From JBBRZM01 sp963813635 (GTDB taxonomy: Bacteria > Actinomycetota > Acidimicrobiia > IMCC26256 > JBBRZM01), in NCBI GenBank assembly GCA_963813635.1, contig CAWEZO010000011.1, forward strand, positions 717,795 through 781,794: DNA of 64,000 bases, written 5' to 3'. The position numbers and the translations under genes are program-made. Below are positions 9,910-19,361 of this stretch, piece after piece. Position 1 is the first letter of the stretch. Each line of letters begins with the position of its first letter. The notes under the pieces were generated by a model. That model worked only from the letters and a program-made list of their open reading frames with translations, made no database searches and was not told where the DNA came from.

Positions 9910-11327
9910 CGGCAGTGGAGGTTGCGTCCTCCGTCCGGTCGGGTGAGCGTTCCGCGGTCGAGGTCGCGGGGGAGCACCTGCGCGGGATCGAGGCGCGCGA
10001 CAGTGAGATTCACACGTTCAACCACGTGATGCGGGACGAGGCGCTCGCAGCCGCGGCCGAGGTCGATGCGGCGGTGCGCCGCGGTGAGGATCCCGGGCCG
10101 CTCACCGGCGTGCCGATCGCGCTGAAGGACAACCTCTGCACGCGTGGCGTGCCGACGACGTGCTCGTCCAAGATCCTCGATGGCTGGCAGCCGCCCTACA
10201 CCGCGACGGTGGTGGAACGTGTGCGCGCGGCGGGCGCGGTCGTTCTCGGCAAGACCAACCTCGACGAGTTCGCGATGGGCTCGTCCACGGAAAACTCCGC
10301 CTTCGGGCCGACGCGCAATCCGCGCGATCTTTCACGTGTCCCGGGCGGTTCGAGCGGCGGTTCGGCCGCCGCCGTCGCGGCTGCGTTCGCTCCACTCGCG
10401 CTCGGCTCCGAGACCGGTGGTTCCGTCCGCCAGCCGGCGTCGCTGTGTGGCGTGGTGGGGGTCAAGCCCACCTACGGCGCGGTGTCGCGTTATGGCTTGA
10501 TCGCCTTCGCCTCGAGTCTCGATCAAGTCGGGCCGCTCGCGACGACGGTGACCGACGCGGCGCTGCTCTTCGATGTGATCGCCGGTCCCGACCCGCTCGA
10601 CTCCACTTCGATCCCATCACCCTTCCCGCCCGTCTCACCGACACTCGACGATGGGATCGACGGCTTGCGCATCGGCATTCTCGAAGAGCTCACCGACGCC
10701 GAGGGCGTCACACCGGAAGTGGTCGCCGCAGTCGAGCAGGCGGCGGCTGCGCTCGAGGCCGCGGGGGCAACCGTCGAGCGCGTGTCGGCGCCCAGCACGA
10801 CCTATGGCCTCTCGGCCTACTACCTGATCGCGCCGGCCGAGGCGTCTTCGAACCTCGCGCGCTACGACGGCGTGCGCTACGGCCTGCGGATCGACGGCGA
10901 CGACGTGGCGGCGATGAACGCACGCACCCGCGGCGCGGGCTTCGGCGCGGAGGTGAAGCGTCGAATCATGCTGGGCACGTACGCGCTGTCGGCGGGCTAC
11001 TACGACGCGTATTACGGGCAAGCCCAGCGCGTCCGGACCCTGATCATCCGCGACTTCGAGCGCGCCTACGAGCGGTTCGACGCCCTGCTCTCACCGACCT
11101 CGCCGACCACCGCGTTCGAGCTCGGGGCCAAGACCGCCGACCCGCTCGCGATGTATCTCAACGACGTGTGCACCATCCCGACCAACCTTGCCGGGCACTC
11201 CGCGATGTCGGTGCCGTTCGGTACCGGCGCCGACGGACTTCCCATCGGTGTGCAAGTGCTTGCGAACGCGCTGCACGAACCAGTGATGTTCCGTGTCGCG
11301 CGAGTGATCGAGCAGGTTGCGCCGTGA
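9906..11327 (+). CDS. gatA: Asp-tRNA(Asn)/Glu-tRNA(Gln) amidotransferase subunit A
   Basis: 473 residues, intact. Amidase-signature enzyme that releases ammonia from glutamine for GatB. The Ser-cisSer-Lys triad is visible: Lys74 in ALKDNLC, the cis-Ser in GGSSGGSAA, and the nucleophile near residue 173 in ETGGSVRQPAS. GVKPTYGAVSRYGL follows, a block typical of GatA as opposed to generic amidases. It overlaps gatC and gatB by 4 nt on either side. Confidence 0.95.
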   Translation: MTAVEVASSVRSGERSAVEVAGEHLRGIEARDSEIHTFNHVMRDEALAAAAEVDAAVRRGEDPGPLTGVPIALKDNLCTRGVPTTCSSKILDGWQPPYTATVVERVRAAGAVVLGKTNLDEFAMGSSTENSAFGPTRNPRDLSRVPGGSSGGSAAAVAAAFAPLALGSETGGSVRQPASLCGVVGVKPTYGAVSRYGLIAFASSLDQVGPLATTVTDAALLFDVIAGPDPLDSTSIPSPFPPVSPTLDDGIDGLRIGILEELTDAEGVTPEVVAAVEQAAAALEAAGATVERVSAPSTTYGLSAYYLIAPAEASSNLARYDGVRYGLRIDGDDVAAMNARTRGAGFGAEVKRRIMLGTYALSAGYYDAYYGQAQRVRTLIIRDFERAYERFDALLSPTSPTTAFELGAKTADPLAMYLNDVCTIPTNLAGHSAMSVPFGTGADGLPIGVQVLANALHEPVMFRVARVIEQVAP

Positions 11328-12776
11328 GCGGGTACGAGACCGTCATCGGGCTCGAGGTGCACTGCGAGCTCGCGACCGCCACGAAGCTGTTTTGCAGTTG
11401 CCGCAACGAGTTCGGCGCGGAACCCAACACCAACACGTGCCCCGTGTGCCTCGGCCTGCCGGGGTCGCTTCCGGTGCTCAACGAGCGCGTTGTCGAGTAC
11501 GCGCTGCGACTGGGTGAGGCGATGCAGTTCGACGTGCCGGCGCAATCGATCTTTCACCGCAAGAACTACTTCTATCCCGACATGCCGAAGGACTACCAGG
11601 TCAGCCAGTACGACGAGCCGATCTGCGTGAACGGCACGCTCGACGTCGGTGACGCGCGCATCGGGATCGAGCGCGCGCACATGGAGGAAGACACCGGCAA
11701 GTCGCTGCACGTCGGCGGCGGCGGGCGGATTCACGATGCCGATCATTCGCTTGTCGATTACAACCGCGCCGGCGTGCCGCTCATGGAGATCGTGAGCCGC
11801 CCCGATATCCGCAGCGCGGAGCAGGCGCGCGCCTACGTGACCGAGCTGCCGCGCGGTGCTCGAGACGATCGGCATCTCCGATGTGAAGATGGAAGAGGGG
11901 TCGATCCGCGTCGATGCCAATGTGTCGGTGCGGCCCAACGGCCGCGAAGAGCTCGGCACGAAGGTGGAGGTCAAGAACATGAACTCGCTGCGGTCGCTCG
12001 GCCACGCGATCGACTACGAGGTCGAACGCCAGATCAGGTTGCTCGACAGCGGCGAACGTGTCGTGCAGGCGACGCGCCACTGGAACGAGGAGGCCGGCCG
12101 CACCGACGGCATGCGTTCGAAGGAAGAGGCGTTCGACTACCGCTATTTCCCCGAGCCCGACCTCGTACCGGTGCGGCCCACCGACGAGATGCGGGCCGTC
12201 GCGCGCGCATCGGTGCCCGAATTGCCGGCCGCGAAGCGAGATCGGCTCGCGACCGAGTGGGGAATCTCGGCGCAGGACGCGCGCGTGCTCACCGGCGTCA
12301 GCGGCCTGGCCGAGTACGCCGAGGAAGCCGTCGCGGCTGGCGGCGCGGCCAAAGACGTCGTCAACTGGTGCACCGGTGATCTGCTCGGCTACCTCAACGA
12401 GACGGGTCTTGCCCCGGGCGCGCTTCCGCTCGCGCCCGACGGTCTGGCCGAGCTGGTCGCACTGGTCGCGGACGGCACGTTGTCGCGCGGCCTGGCGAGA
12501 GACGTATTGGGCGAATGCCTGGCGGAGCCGAAGCGGCCGAAGCAGGTGGTGGACGAGCGCGGGCTCGCGCAGGTGAGCGACGAGGGTGAGCTCGGATCGG
12601 TGATAGACGAGATCCTCGCTGCGAATCCCGACGACGTCGCGGCGTACCGCGCCGGCGACGACAAGGCGCGCAGGAAGAAGCGCGGGTTCCTCATGGGTGA
12701 GGCGATGAAGGCGATGAAGGGCAAAGGGAATCCGCAGCTGCTCAACCGGCTGCTCGACGAACGGCTGGAGAGCTGA
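11324..12776 (+). CDS. gatB: Asp-tRNA(Asn)/Glu-tRNA(Gln) amidotransferase subunit B (one frameshift)
   Basis: The subunit that phosphorylates and transamidates the misacylated aminoacyl-tRNA. Signature IGLEVHCELAT, the Cys-rich zinc site CSC...NTCPVCLGLPGSLPVLN, the FYPDMPKDYQVSQYD block, and the C-terminal YqeY-like tail (FLMGEAMKAMKGKGNPQ...NRLLDERL) are all present. The frame breaks near 11850: YVTELPR is followed one frame over by VLETIGISDVKMEEGS. GTG 11324 overlaps the gatA stop. About 483 codons, the normal length. Confidence 0.93.
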
Positions 12777-13210
12777 TGAACCGCAAGGATGAGATTGCCA
12801 AGGTCGTGACCCGGGCCCACAACTTTTTGTACAAGCTGCTCGGCGGTCGCGTCGTCGGCCGATGGGGCAAGGCGCCGATGCTCCTGCTGACGACGACGGG
12901 CCGCAAGACGGGCAAGGCTCGCACCACACCCTTGCTGTATCTGCCCGATGGCGACGACCTCGTGGTCGTCGCGTCGTGGGGTGGCGACGATCGCCATCCG
13001 CTCTGGTACCTCAACCTGCAGGCAGAGCCGCACGTGGAAGTGCAGGTCGGCTCGGAGAAGCAGGCGCGCGTTGCCCGTACGGCCACGAAGGCGGAGAAGG
13101 CGCGGATCTGGCCCGAGCTGATCGCGATCTACAAGCAGTACGACGACTACCAGAAGCGGACCGAACGCGAGATCCCGCTGGTGATGCTGTCGCGGGGCGC
13201 TGCGGCCTGA
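12776..13210 (+). CDS. Nitroreductase/deazaflavin (F420)-dependent oxidoreductase family protein
   Basis: 144 residues. The DDN-type split-barrel fold is recognisable from LLLTTTGRKTGKARTTPLLYL, VASWGGDDRHPLWYLNLQAEPHVEVQVG and the C-terminal YDDYQKRTEREIPLVML. Members of this family use F420H2 or heme/flavin-like cofactors to reduce quinones or nitro compounds. ATG 12776 overlaps the gatB stop by one base, so it is read with the gat operon although the functions look unrelated. The substrate is unknown. Confidence 0.85.
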   Translation: MNRKDEIAKVVTRAHNFLYKLLGGRVVGRWGKAPMLLLTTTGRKTGKARTTPLLYLPDGDDLVVVASWGGDDRHPLWYLNLQAEPHVEVQVGSEKQARVARTATKAEKARIWPELIAIYKQYDDYQKRTEREIPLVMLSRGAAA

Positions 13211-13217
13211 CTTGTAC

Positions 13218-13235
13218 GCCCGGCGCCGGCCGGGC
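13218..13235. terminator. GC-rich hairpin between convergent genes
   Basis: GCCCGGC and GCCGGGC pair around a 4-nt loop in the 30-nt gap between the convergent deazaflavin-reductase and LLM genes. There is no clear T run, so it is a candidate bidirectional terminator of the GC-stem type common in actinobacteria. Confidence 0.45.
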
Positions 13236-13240
13236 GGGCG

Positions 13241-14254
13241 TCATGATCCGCGAATACCCTCGATGATCAGTGGCCAACACTTCGGATTGAGGCCGTAGGG
13301 CGCGTTGGGGCTCACGCGGTCGATAAGGTCGCCGTATCGCTCGCGCGCCATCTCCCCGAGCGCATCGGGCGCGCCGCGCAGCGCGAACTCGTCGACCATG
13401 TCGTCGTCAATCAGCGCGCTCATCTCCTGCCACCGTTGTTCCTTGGACAGTCGATTGAGCTGCGGCTGCAGATCTCCCCAACCGTGCGCGTCGAGCACCA
13501 CGCGGTACGCCGGTGTGGAGCCGTAGAACGCGATCTGGGCCCGGACCGAGTCGGCGGCCTTCCGTATCTCGTCTTCGGTCGTGCCGGTCACGATCATCAC
13601 CGGGAACACGATCTCGTAGTCGGAGCGATCTCGTTGCACCTTCTCCCAGCCGCGCGTCAGTGCCGGGAGCGTGTGCTCGCGCAGAAAGAGCTCCGTGCTC
13701 AGCGGGTGCACCAGGAAGCCGTCGGCAACCTCACCGGCCACCTCGGTCATCACCGGCCCGACCCCGGCGAGCCAGATCCGCGCGCTGCCGTACACGTTGG
13801 GACCGGGATCGAAGAAGGGTGTCATGAGCGTGTGGCGGTAGAACTCGCCTTCGAAGCGAAGTGGCGTGCCGTCCTGCCAGCAGGCCCAGATTGCGCGGAT
13901 CGCGAGAATCAGCTCGCGCATGCGCGCCGCGGGCTTCGACCACGGCATCGAAAACCGCTTCTCGATGTGCGGCTTGATCTGTGACCCGAGCCCGAGGATG
14001 AAGCGACCGCGTGACGCGAGCTGCAGGTCGTAGCCGATGTTGGCCAGCGTCATCGGGCTGCGCGCGAACGCGACCGCGATTGCCGTGGCGAGCTCGAGCC
14101 GTTCCGTGTGCTCGGCTGCGAGCAACAGCGGGAAGAACGGATCGTGCGGGCCTTCGAACGTGTACGCGCCGTCGTACCCGGCCGCCTCGAGCGCACGGGC
14201 GCGCGCGGGGATCGACGCGAGGTCCGCGTCCACGAGTGCTCCATCAACCTTCAT
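13241..14254 (-). CDS. LLM-class F420-dependent oxidoreductase
   Basis: 337 residues, intact. The luciferase-like TIM barrel shows ALEAAGYDGAYTFEGPHDPFF, TAIAVAFARSPMTLANIGYDLQ, GRFILGLGSQIKPHIEKRF and VYGSARIWLAGVGP. This set is close to the TIGR03617-type F420 subfamily of actinobacteria. Such enzymes take hydride from F420H2, or donate it to F420, on diverse substrates; the substrate here is unknown. TAGTCT lies 6 nt upstream of ATG 14254. The divergent VOC gene starts 22 nt away, so the two promoters interlock. Confidence 0.88.
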   Translation of the reverse strand: MKVDGALVDADLASIPARARALEAAGYDGAYTFEGPHDPFFPLLLAAEHTERLELATAIAVAFARSPMTLANIGYDLQLASRGRFILGLGSQIKPHIEKRFSMPWSKPAARMRELILAIRAIWACWQDGTPLRFEGEFYRHTLMTPFFDPGPNVYGSARIWLAGVGPVMTEVAGEVADGFLVHPLSTELFLREHTLPALTRGWEKVQRDRSDYEIVFPVMIVTGTTEDEIRKAADSVRAQIAFYGSTPAYRVVLDAHGWGDLQPQLNRLSKEQRWQEMSALIDDDMVDEFALRGAPDALGEMARERYGDLIDRVSPNAPYGLNPKCWPLIIEGIRGS

Positions 14255-14276
14255 CCCGCAAGACTATGGTGCGCGC

Positions 14277-14639
14277 ATGCCCACGCGTTTCCTGAACGCG
14301 CGACCGCACCTCGAGGTGGCGGATGTCGAGCGATCAATTTCATTCTACGAGCGCGCGTTCGGATTTCACGTCCTGCACTCGATGGGTGAGCCGCCCGTGC
14401 ACGCGATCATCGAGAAGGACGGCGTCACCGCGACGCTCGCACGGGTCGACTCCCCGGCGGTCGCGTCGATCGCGGCCTGCTTCATCGACATCGAGGGCGT
14501 CGACGAGCTGTTCGCCCACTGCGCGGCGGCGGACTTCAAGGTCGACTGCGAGCCAACCGATCGGCCGTGGGGGATACGCGACCTCGTCGTCGTCGATCCC
14601 GACGGCCACCTGATCGCGTTCGGCGAACGCATCGACTGA
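14277..14639 (+). CDS. VOC/glyoxalase-bleomycin resistance superfamily protein
   Basis: 120 residues forming two beta-alpha-beta-beta-beta modules: ARPHLEVADVERSISFYERAFGF in the first and FIDIEGVDELFAHCAAADF...DLVVVDPDGHLIAFGERI in the second. The final Glu in FGER sits where VOC enzymes bind metal. The reaction is not predictable. It is divergent from the LLM gene, and TATGGT 6 nt before the ATG suggests leaderless expression. Confidence 0.8.
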   Translation: MPTRFLNARPHLEVADVERSISFYERAFGFHVLHSMGEPPVHAIIEKDGVTATLARVDSPAVASIAACFIDIEGVDELFAHCAAADFKVDCEPTDRPWGIRDLVVVDPDGHLIAFGERID

Positions 14640-14687
14640 CGCGTAATCCGGCGCGCCGTGACAGAGCCGGGTCTACGCTCGACCGTC

Positions 14688-16373
14688 ATGAGCGAACCAC
14701 CCGACATGAAGCCGCGCAGCCACGAGGTCACCGACGGCATGGAACGGGCGCCGGCCCGGGCCATGTTGCGGGCGGTCGGCATGTCCGACGGCGACTGGGG
14801 CAAGGCGCAAGTGGGCGTGGCGTCGAGCTGGAACGAGGTGACGCCGTGCAACATGCCGCTCGACCGCCTCGCGAAGCGGGCGAAGGAGGGCGTACGCGCT
14901 GCGGGCGGGTTTCCGCTCGAGTTCGTCACCATCGCCGTGAGTGACGGCATCTCGATGGGCCACGAGGGCATGCGCGGATCGCTCGTGAGCCGCGAGATCA
15001 TCGCCGACTCCGTCGAGTGCGTGATGCACGCCGAGCGCTTCGACGCGCTCGTCACGTTCGCAGGGTGTGACAAGAGCCTGCCGGGAATGCTGATGGCGGC
15101 GGCGCGGGTCAACCTGCCGTCGGTCTTTCTCTACGGCGGCTCGATCCTCCCCGGTCACTACAAGGACCAGACCCTCGACATCGTGAGCGTGTTCGAGGCC
15201 GTCGGTGCGTGCGCCGCCGGCACGCTCACCGAAAACGAGCTGGGCCAGATCGAGCGGCGAGCATGTCCCACCGAGGGGTCGTGCGCGGGCATGTTCACCG
15301 CCAACACCATGGCGTCGATCGGCGAGGCCATCGGCATGTCGCTGCCCGGGAGTGCCGCGCCGGCCGCCGTTGATCGCCGGCGCGACGACTTCGCGTTCGC
15401 GAGTGGCGAGGCGGTCATGAATTTGATCGAGCTGGGCATCCGGCCGCGACAGATCATGACGAAGGCCGCGTTCGAGAACGCGATCGCGGTGACGATGGCG
15501 CTCGGCGGCTCCACTAACGCGGTGCTGCATCTCCTCGCGATCGCACACGAGGCCGAGGTCGAGCTCGAGCTCGACGACTTCAACCGCATCGGGGCGAAGG
15601 TCTCGCACATTGCCGACACGAAGCCGCACGGTAAGTACCACATGGCCGACGTCGATCGCGTCGGCGGCGTGCCCGTCGTCATCCGCGAGCTGCTCGAGGC
15701 GGGATTGCTCAACGGCGACTGCCTCACCGTCACCGGCAAGACGATGGCCGAGAACCTTGCCGAGCTCGACCCCCCCGCGCCCGACGGCGAGGTGATCCGT
15801 CCGCTCTCGAATCCGATCAATGCACAGGGCGGGCTCGCGATCCTCACCGGCACCCTCGCGCCCAACGGTTCGGTCGTGAAGGTGGCCGGTATGGACTCGC
15901 CGCGTTTCGAGGGCACCGCGCGCGTCTTCGACGGCGAAGACGCGGCGATGGAAGCGATCGTCGCCGAGTCGATCAACGCGGGTGACGTGGTGGTGATCCG
16001 CTACGAGGGACCCAAGGGTGGGCCCGGTATCCGCGAGATGCTCGCGGTGACCGGCGCGATGAAGGGCGTCGGCCGCGGTGCCGATGCCGCGCTGCTCACT
16101 GACGGACGGTTCTCGGGTGGCACGCACGGCTTCTGTGTCGGTCATGTCGCGCCCGAGGCCGTCGACGGCGGACCCATCGCGTTCATCGAAGACGGTGATC
16201 GCATCGTGATCGACGCGACGAGGCACACGATCGACGTCATGGTCGACGACGACGAGCTCGCTCGCCGGCGCGTCAACTGGAAGGTCCCGGAGCCGCGATA
16301 CCCAACGGGCTTCCTCGCCAAGTACGCGAAGCTGGCGCAAGGCGCCGAGCGCGGCGCGATCACCAACTTCTAG
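14688..16373 (+). CDS. ilvD: Dihydroxy-acid dehydratase
   Basis: 561 residues, intact. Iron-sulfur enzyme that dehydrates 2,3-dihydroxy acids to the 2-keto acids of valine and isoleucine. The three cluster cysteines are in TPCNMPL, FAGCDKSLPGM and PTEGSCAGMFTANTM. Other signatures are SDGISMGHEGMRGSLVSRE and the C-terminal TDGRFSGGTHGFCVGHVAPEA. It is away from ilvBNC, which lies 6.4 kb downstream behind an attenuator. ATG 14688 was chosen (GTG 14658 is possible); TACGCT lies 8 nt upstream. Confidence 0.95.
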   Translation: MSEPPDMKPRSHEVTDGMERAPARAMLRAVGMSDGDWGKAQVGVASSWNEVTPCNMPLDRLAKRAKEGVRAAGGFPLEFVTIAVSDGISMGHEGMRGSLVSREIIADSVECVMHAERFDALVTFAGCDKSLPGMLMAAARVNLPSVFLYGGSILPGHYKDQTLDIVSVFEAVGACAAGTLTENELGQIERRACPTEGSCAGMFTANTMASIGEAIGMSLPGSAAPAAVDRRRDDFAFASGEAVMNLIELGIRPRQIMTKAAFENAIAVTMALGGSTNAVLHLLAIAHEAEVELELDDFNRIGAKVSHIADTKPHGKYHMADVDRVGGVPVVIRELLEAGLLNGDCLTVTGKTMAENLAELDPPAPDGEVIRPLSNPINAQGGLAILTGTLAPNGSVVKVAGMDSPRFEGTARVFDGEDAAMEAIVAESINAGDVVVIRYEGPKGGPGIREMLAVTGAMKGVGRGADAALLTDGRFSGGTHGFCVGHVAPEAVDGGPIAFIEDGDRIVIDATRHTIDVMVDDDELARRRVNWKVPEPRYPTGFLAKYAKLAQGAERGAITNF

Positions 16374-16385
16374 CTCGCGTCGCCT

Positions 16386-17192
16386 GTGCCCGAGATCCTC
16401 GAGGTCGAGACCGCGCGGGAGCTGATCGCGGACAAGGCACTCGGGCGGCGCATCACGAAGGTGCACGCGCCCGACGCGTGGTTTCTCAAGCGCGGCCTGA
16501 CACCTGCGACGATCCGAGCGGCGTTACCCGGGCGTCGGTTCACCGGGGCGCGCCGTCGCGGAAAGTTCTTGCTCGTCGGCACGAGCGGCGTCGGTCGGAG
16601 CCGGACGCCGGGGCCGGTGCTCGGGTTGCACCTCGGGATGAGTGGACGTGTGCTCGTCGACGGGGAGGCCGCGGGCGACCCGTTGTTGTATGCGAGCAAT
16701 CAACCCAACACGGCGTGGCACCGGTTCGGAGTCGGGTTCCACGACGGCGGCTCGATGTGGCTACGCGATCCGCGCCGCCTCGGGGCTGTCGAGCTCGATC
16801 CCGATGAGGAACGGCTCGGCGTCGACGCGTTCGACGTGACGTCTGAGCAGTTGGGGGCGATGGTTGCCAAGAGCCGGGCGCCGCTGAAGGCGGTTCTGAT
16901 GAATCAGGCCCGCATCGCGGGGCTCGGCAACCTGCTTGCCGACGAGGTGCTGTGGCGCGCGGACCTCGACCCGGCGCGGCGCGCCAATTCGCTCACGACT
17001 GACGACGTCCGCCGGCTGCGCAGAGTCATCCGCCAGACCTTGCGCACGCTCGGCCGGCGCGGGGGCTCACACACCGGCGATCTCATGGTCGCCCGCGTGC
17101 CCGGGTCGAGCTGCCCGAAGGACGGTGCGCCCCTGATGCGCCGTACCGTCGCGGGGCGTACGACGTATTCGTGCCCGCAGCACCAGCACTGA
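16386..17192 (+). CDS. Fpg/Nei-family DNA glycosylase with non-standard zinc finger
   Basis: 268 residues. Base-excision repair glycosylase/AP lyase. The N-terminal Pro2-Glu3 catalytic pair is present (MPEILEVE), with LGLHLGMSGRV, DPRRLGAVEL and the H2TH region (LMNQARIAGLGNLLADEVLWRA). The C-terminal finger reads CPKD...RTTYSCPQH, so two of the four usual Cys ligands are replaced by Asp and His. This suggests a C-D-C-H site or a weakened finger. GTG 16386 lies 12 nt past ilvD. Fpg versus Nei specificity cannot be settled. Confidence 0.85.
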   Translation: MPEILEVETARELIADKALGRRITKVHAPDAWFLKRGLTPATIRAALPGRRFTGARRRGKFLLVGTSGVGRSRTPGPVLGLHLGMSGRVLVDGEAAGDPLLYASNQPNTAWHRFGVGFHDGGSMWLRDPRRLGAVELDPDEERLGVDAFDVTSEQLGAMVAKSRAPLKAVLMNQARIAGLGNLLADEVLWRADLDPARRANSLTTDDVRRLRRVIRQTLRTLGRRGGSHTGDLMVARVPGSSCPKDGAPLMRRTVAGRTTYSCPQHQH

Positions 17193-17276
17193 AACGCAGC
17201 TGAAGCCCGGCCCTGAGCCCGAGCCGGAGCCGCCGCTCTCATCATCTCCTCATGCCCGAAATGGCTGAATGAAGCA

Positions 17277-17987
17277 GTGGTGAGTGTCGTCGCGACCCCG
17301 TTCGTGCATTCCCGGCGGCTTTTCCGCGAGTCGTTGGACGGACATCGGGAACCCGAGATCCCATGGGTCGCGGCGACGCTTGCCATCTCTGTGCTTCTCA
17401 CGGCCATCGTCACCGGCGTCTTCGCGCATCAGATCGCCGCCCCGCTGGCGGCGCGCGGATCGTTCGGGCTCCCGTCGCTCGAAGCGCACCGTTGGTGGAC
17501 CGTCGGCACCTCGTTCCTGTTCACGCGTGACTGGTTCATGGCCTCGACCATGCCGATTTGCCTCTTCGTCAGCCTTGCCCTGTACGAACGACGCGCCGGC
17601 CACATCCGTGCGCTCGCAGTTGCCGTCACAGGCCACGTGACCGGTTCGATCATCGTCGCGCTGGCGTTCGCGCCGCTCGTGCTCACCCACGTGCCCATGC
17701 TGGTCAGGGCCGCGAACAATCTCGATTTCGGCGGATCGATGGCGGTCGCCGCTGCGTGCGGTGCGCTCGCTTCCCGACTGGACGACCGGCGCGCAGTGTG
17801 GGTGGTCGTCCTCACGGTCGTGCTGGCGCTCCTGCTCCATCATCAGATGTCGGACTGGGGTCATTTCGTCGCGGCACCCGCCGGGTACCTCGCCGATCGC
17901 GTGCGACGCCCCTCGCACGCACGGGTCGCGCTCGTCCTGGTCGTGCTGTTGACAGTGGGACTCACCTGGTTCGGCACCCAGCTGTGA
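17277..17987 (+). CDS. Rhomboid-like integral membrane protein (first of a pair)
   Basis: About 236 residues with six to seven hydrophobic segments. The layout is rhomboid-like: HRWWTVGTSFLFT near TM2, YERRAGHIRALAVAVTGHVTGS, a candidate nucleophile in DFGGSMAVAAACGAL, and a late His in DWGHFVAAPAGYLAD at the position of the rhomboid catalytic His. Whether it is an active protease is unknown. Its stop overlaps the GTG of a paralogous gene, and the two-component genes follow directly, so envelope sensing or regulated proteolysis is a reasonable guess. Confidence 0.6.
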   Translation: MVSVVATPFVHSRRLFRESLDGHREPEIPWVAATLAISVLLTAIVTGVFAHQIAAPLAARGSFGLPSLEAHRWWTVGTSFLFTRDWFMASTMPICLFVSLALYERRAGHIRALAVAVTGHVTGSIIVALAFAPLVLTHVPMLVRAANNLDFGGSMAVAAACGALASRLDDRRAVWVVVLTVVLALLLHHQMSDWGHFVAAPAGYLADRVRRPSHARVALVLVVLLTVGLTWFGTQL

Positions 17988-18646
17988 CCGTGACCGCGGT
18001 CGGGATCCCGACGCCCCGCCCGCGGCGTTCAGCCGGGCGGCGCGCCGTACTCATCGCGACGCGGCTCGCGGGCTTGCTCGCGCTCATCGCCGTGCCATCA
18101 CTGGTCACTACATTCTCGCGCTCGCATTTAAGTTTCGCCAACGACGTGCGTGACCTCTGCAACTATTCACCCGACCGTCTGCTGCACGGGTACGTGTGGA
18201 CGGTGATCACGTCGGGGCTGGTCACGCCGCGCCTACGCAATGTGCATCAGGTGACGCTCGTGGGGCTGGCCGTCCTGGTGCCGTTTGTGCTCCTGCGCGG
18301 CGCGTGGCAAACGGTGAAGGTGTTCTTCAGCGGCCACATTGTGTCGACACTCGTTATCGCAGTGATCGTGCTGCCGGGAGCCGCGCTCGGATGGCAGACC
18401 GCGCACACGGTGGCACGCACCATCGATAACGGCGTCTCAGCCGGCTTGGCCGCCGTCGGCGGCGCGCTGGTCGTTGTCGCCTGGCGTTGGTCGCGCCCCC
18501 TGGGCGCCGTCCTTCTTGCTGCGCTCGCCATGTTTCTCGGGGGGATGCTTATCTTCCAACCGTTTTCGTTCGGACGCGAGATCGCGGGCATCGAGCATTT
18601 CGTTGCGATTGCCGTAGGGGCATTTGTTGAGTGGCGCTACCCGTGA
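17984..18646 (+). CDS. Rhomboid-like integral membrane protein (second of a pair)
   Basis: 220 residues, about six membrane segments. It parallels the upstream protein: LHGYVWTVITSGLVT for HRWWTVGTSFLFT, FFSGHIVSTLVIAV, a Ser in DNGVSAGLAAVGGAL, and a C-terminal His in GIEHFVAIAVGAFVEWRYP. The shared Ser and His positions suggest a diverged tandem duplication. GTG 17984 overlaps the previous stop by 4 nt. It ends 35 nt before the preferred start of the response regulator. Confidence 0.6.
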   Translation: MTVTAVGIPTPRPRRSAGRRAVLIATRLAGLLALIAVPSLVTTFSRSHLSFANDVRDLCNYSPDRLLHGYVWTVITSGLVTPRLRNVHQVTLVGLAVLVPFVLLRGAWQTVKVFFSGHIVSTLVIAVIVLPGAALGWQTAHTVARTIDNGVSAGLAAVGGALVVVAWRWSRPLGAVLLAALAMFLGGMLIFQPFSFGREIAGIEHFVAIAVGAFVEWRYP

Positions 18647-18681
18647 CGAGAACGGCATCCGCAGAGCCGTACGATTCGAAC

Positions 18682-19355
18682 GTGCGAGTATTAGTGGTCG
18701 AAGACGAAACCAAAATGGCGTCGCTCGTAAAGCCGCGCGCTCGAACGCGAGAGCTACGCAGTCGATGTCGTCGGCACCGGCGACGACGCGCTCTGGCTCG
18801 CAACCGAGTTCGAGTACGACGCGATCGTGCTCGACGTGATGATTCCTGCGCCCGACGGATTCGAGGTGTGCCGCCGGCTTCGCCGAGCCGGGCGATGGGC
18901 TCCGGTGTTGCTGCTGACGGCGCGAGACGGCGTCGACGACCGCGTTGCCGGCCTCGATGCCGGCGCCGACGACTACCTGCCGAAGCCGTTCTCGTTCGCC
19001 GAGCTCTACGCACGGCTCCGCGCACTTACCCGCCGAGGCACACCAGAACGACCGGTGCTCCTCAGGGTCGGCGATCTCAAGCTCGACACGGCGACAGCGC
19101 GTGGTCCAACGCGGCGAAATGCCGATCGAGCTCAGTCCCAAAGAGTTCGGTTTGCTCGAGCTTTTCATGGGTCACGCCGGTGAGGTGCTCACCCGCACCA
19201 TGATCTTGGAGCATGTGTGGGATTTCGCGTACGACGGCACATCCAATGTCGTCGACGTGTATGTGCGGTATCTCAGGGAGAAGATCGATCGGCCGTTCGG
19301 TTGCACGAGCATCGAGACAATCAGGGGCGTGGGCTACCGGCTTCAGAGCGGGTAG
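18682..19355 (+). CDS. OmpR/PhoB-family response regulator (two frameshifts)
   Basis: Two-component transcription factor of about 223 residues. The receiver domain starts VRVLVVEDETKM; the phospho-acceptor Asp is in IVLDVMIP (codon near 18833) and the switch Lys in LPKPFSFAEL. The winged-helix domain has LSPKEFGLLELFMGHAGEVLTRTMILEHVWD and VDVYVRYLREKID...IETIRGVGYRL. Frames shift near 18730 (after MASLVK) and near 19100. GTG 18682 gives the canonical start. The kinase gene begins 6 nt after the stop. Confidence 0.9.
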
Positions 19356-19361
19356 GCGGAG

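Noticed and set aside
14673..16466. 597-codon minus-strand ORF opposite ilvD
   Set aside because: Shadow of an intact, strongly conserved plus-strand gene; low-complexity His/Arg/Asp-rich translation with no recognisable family.
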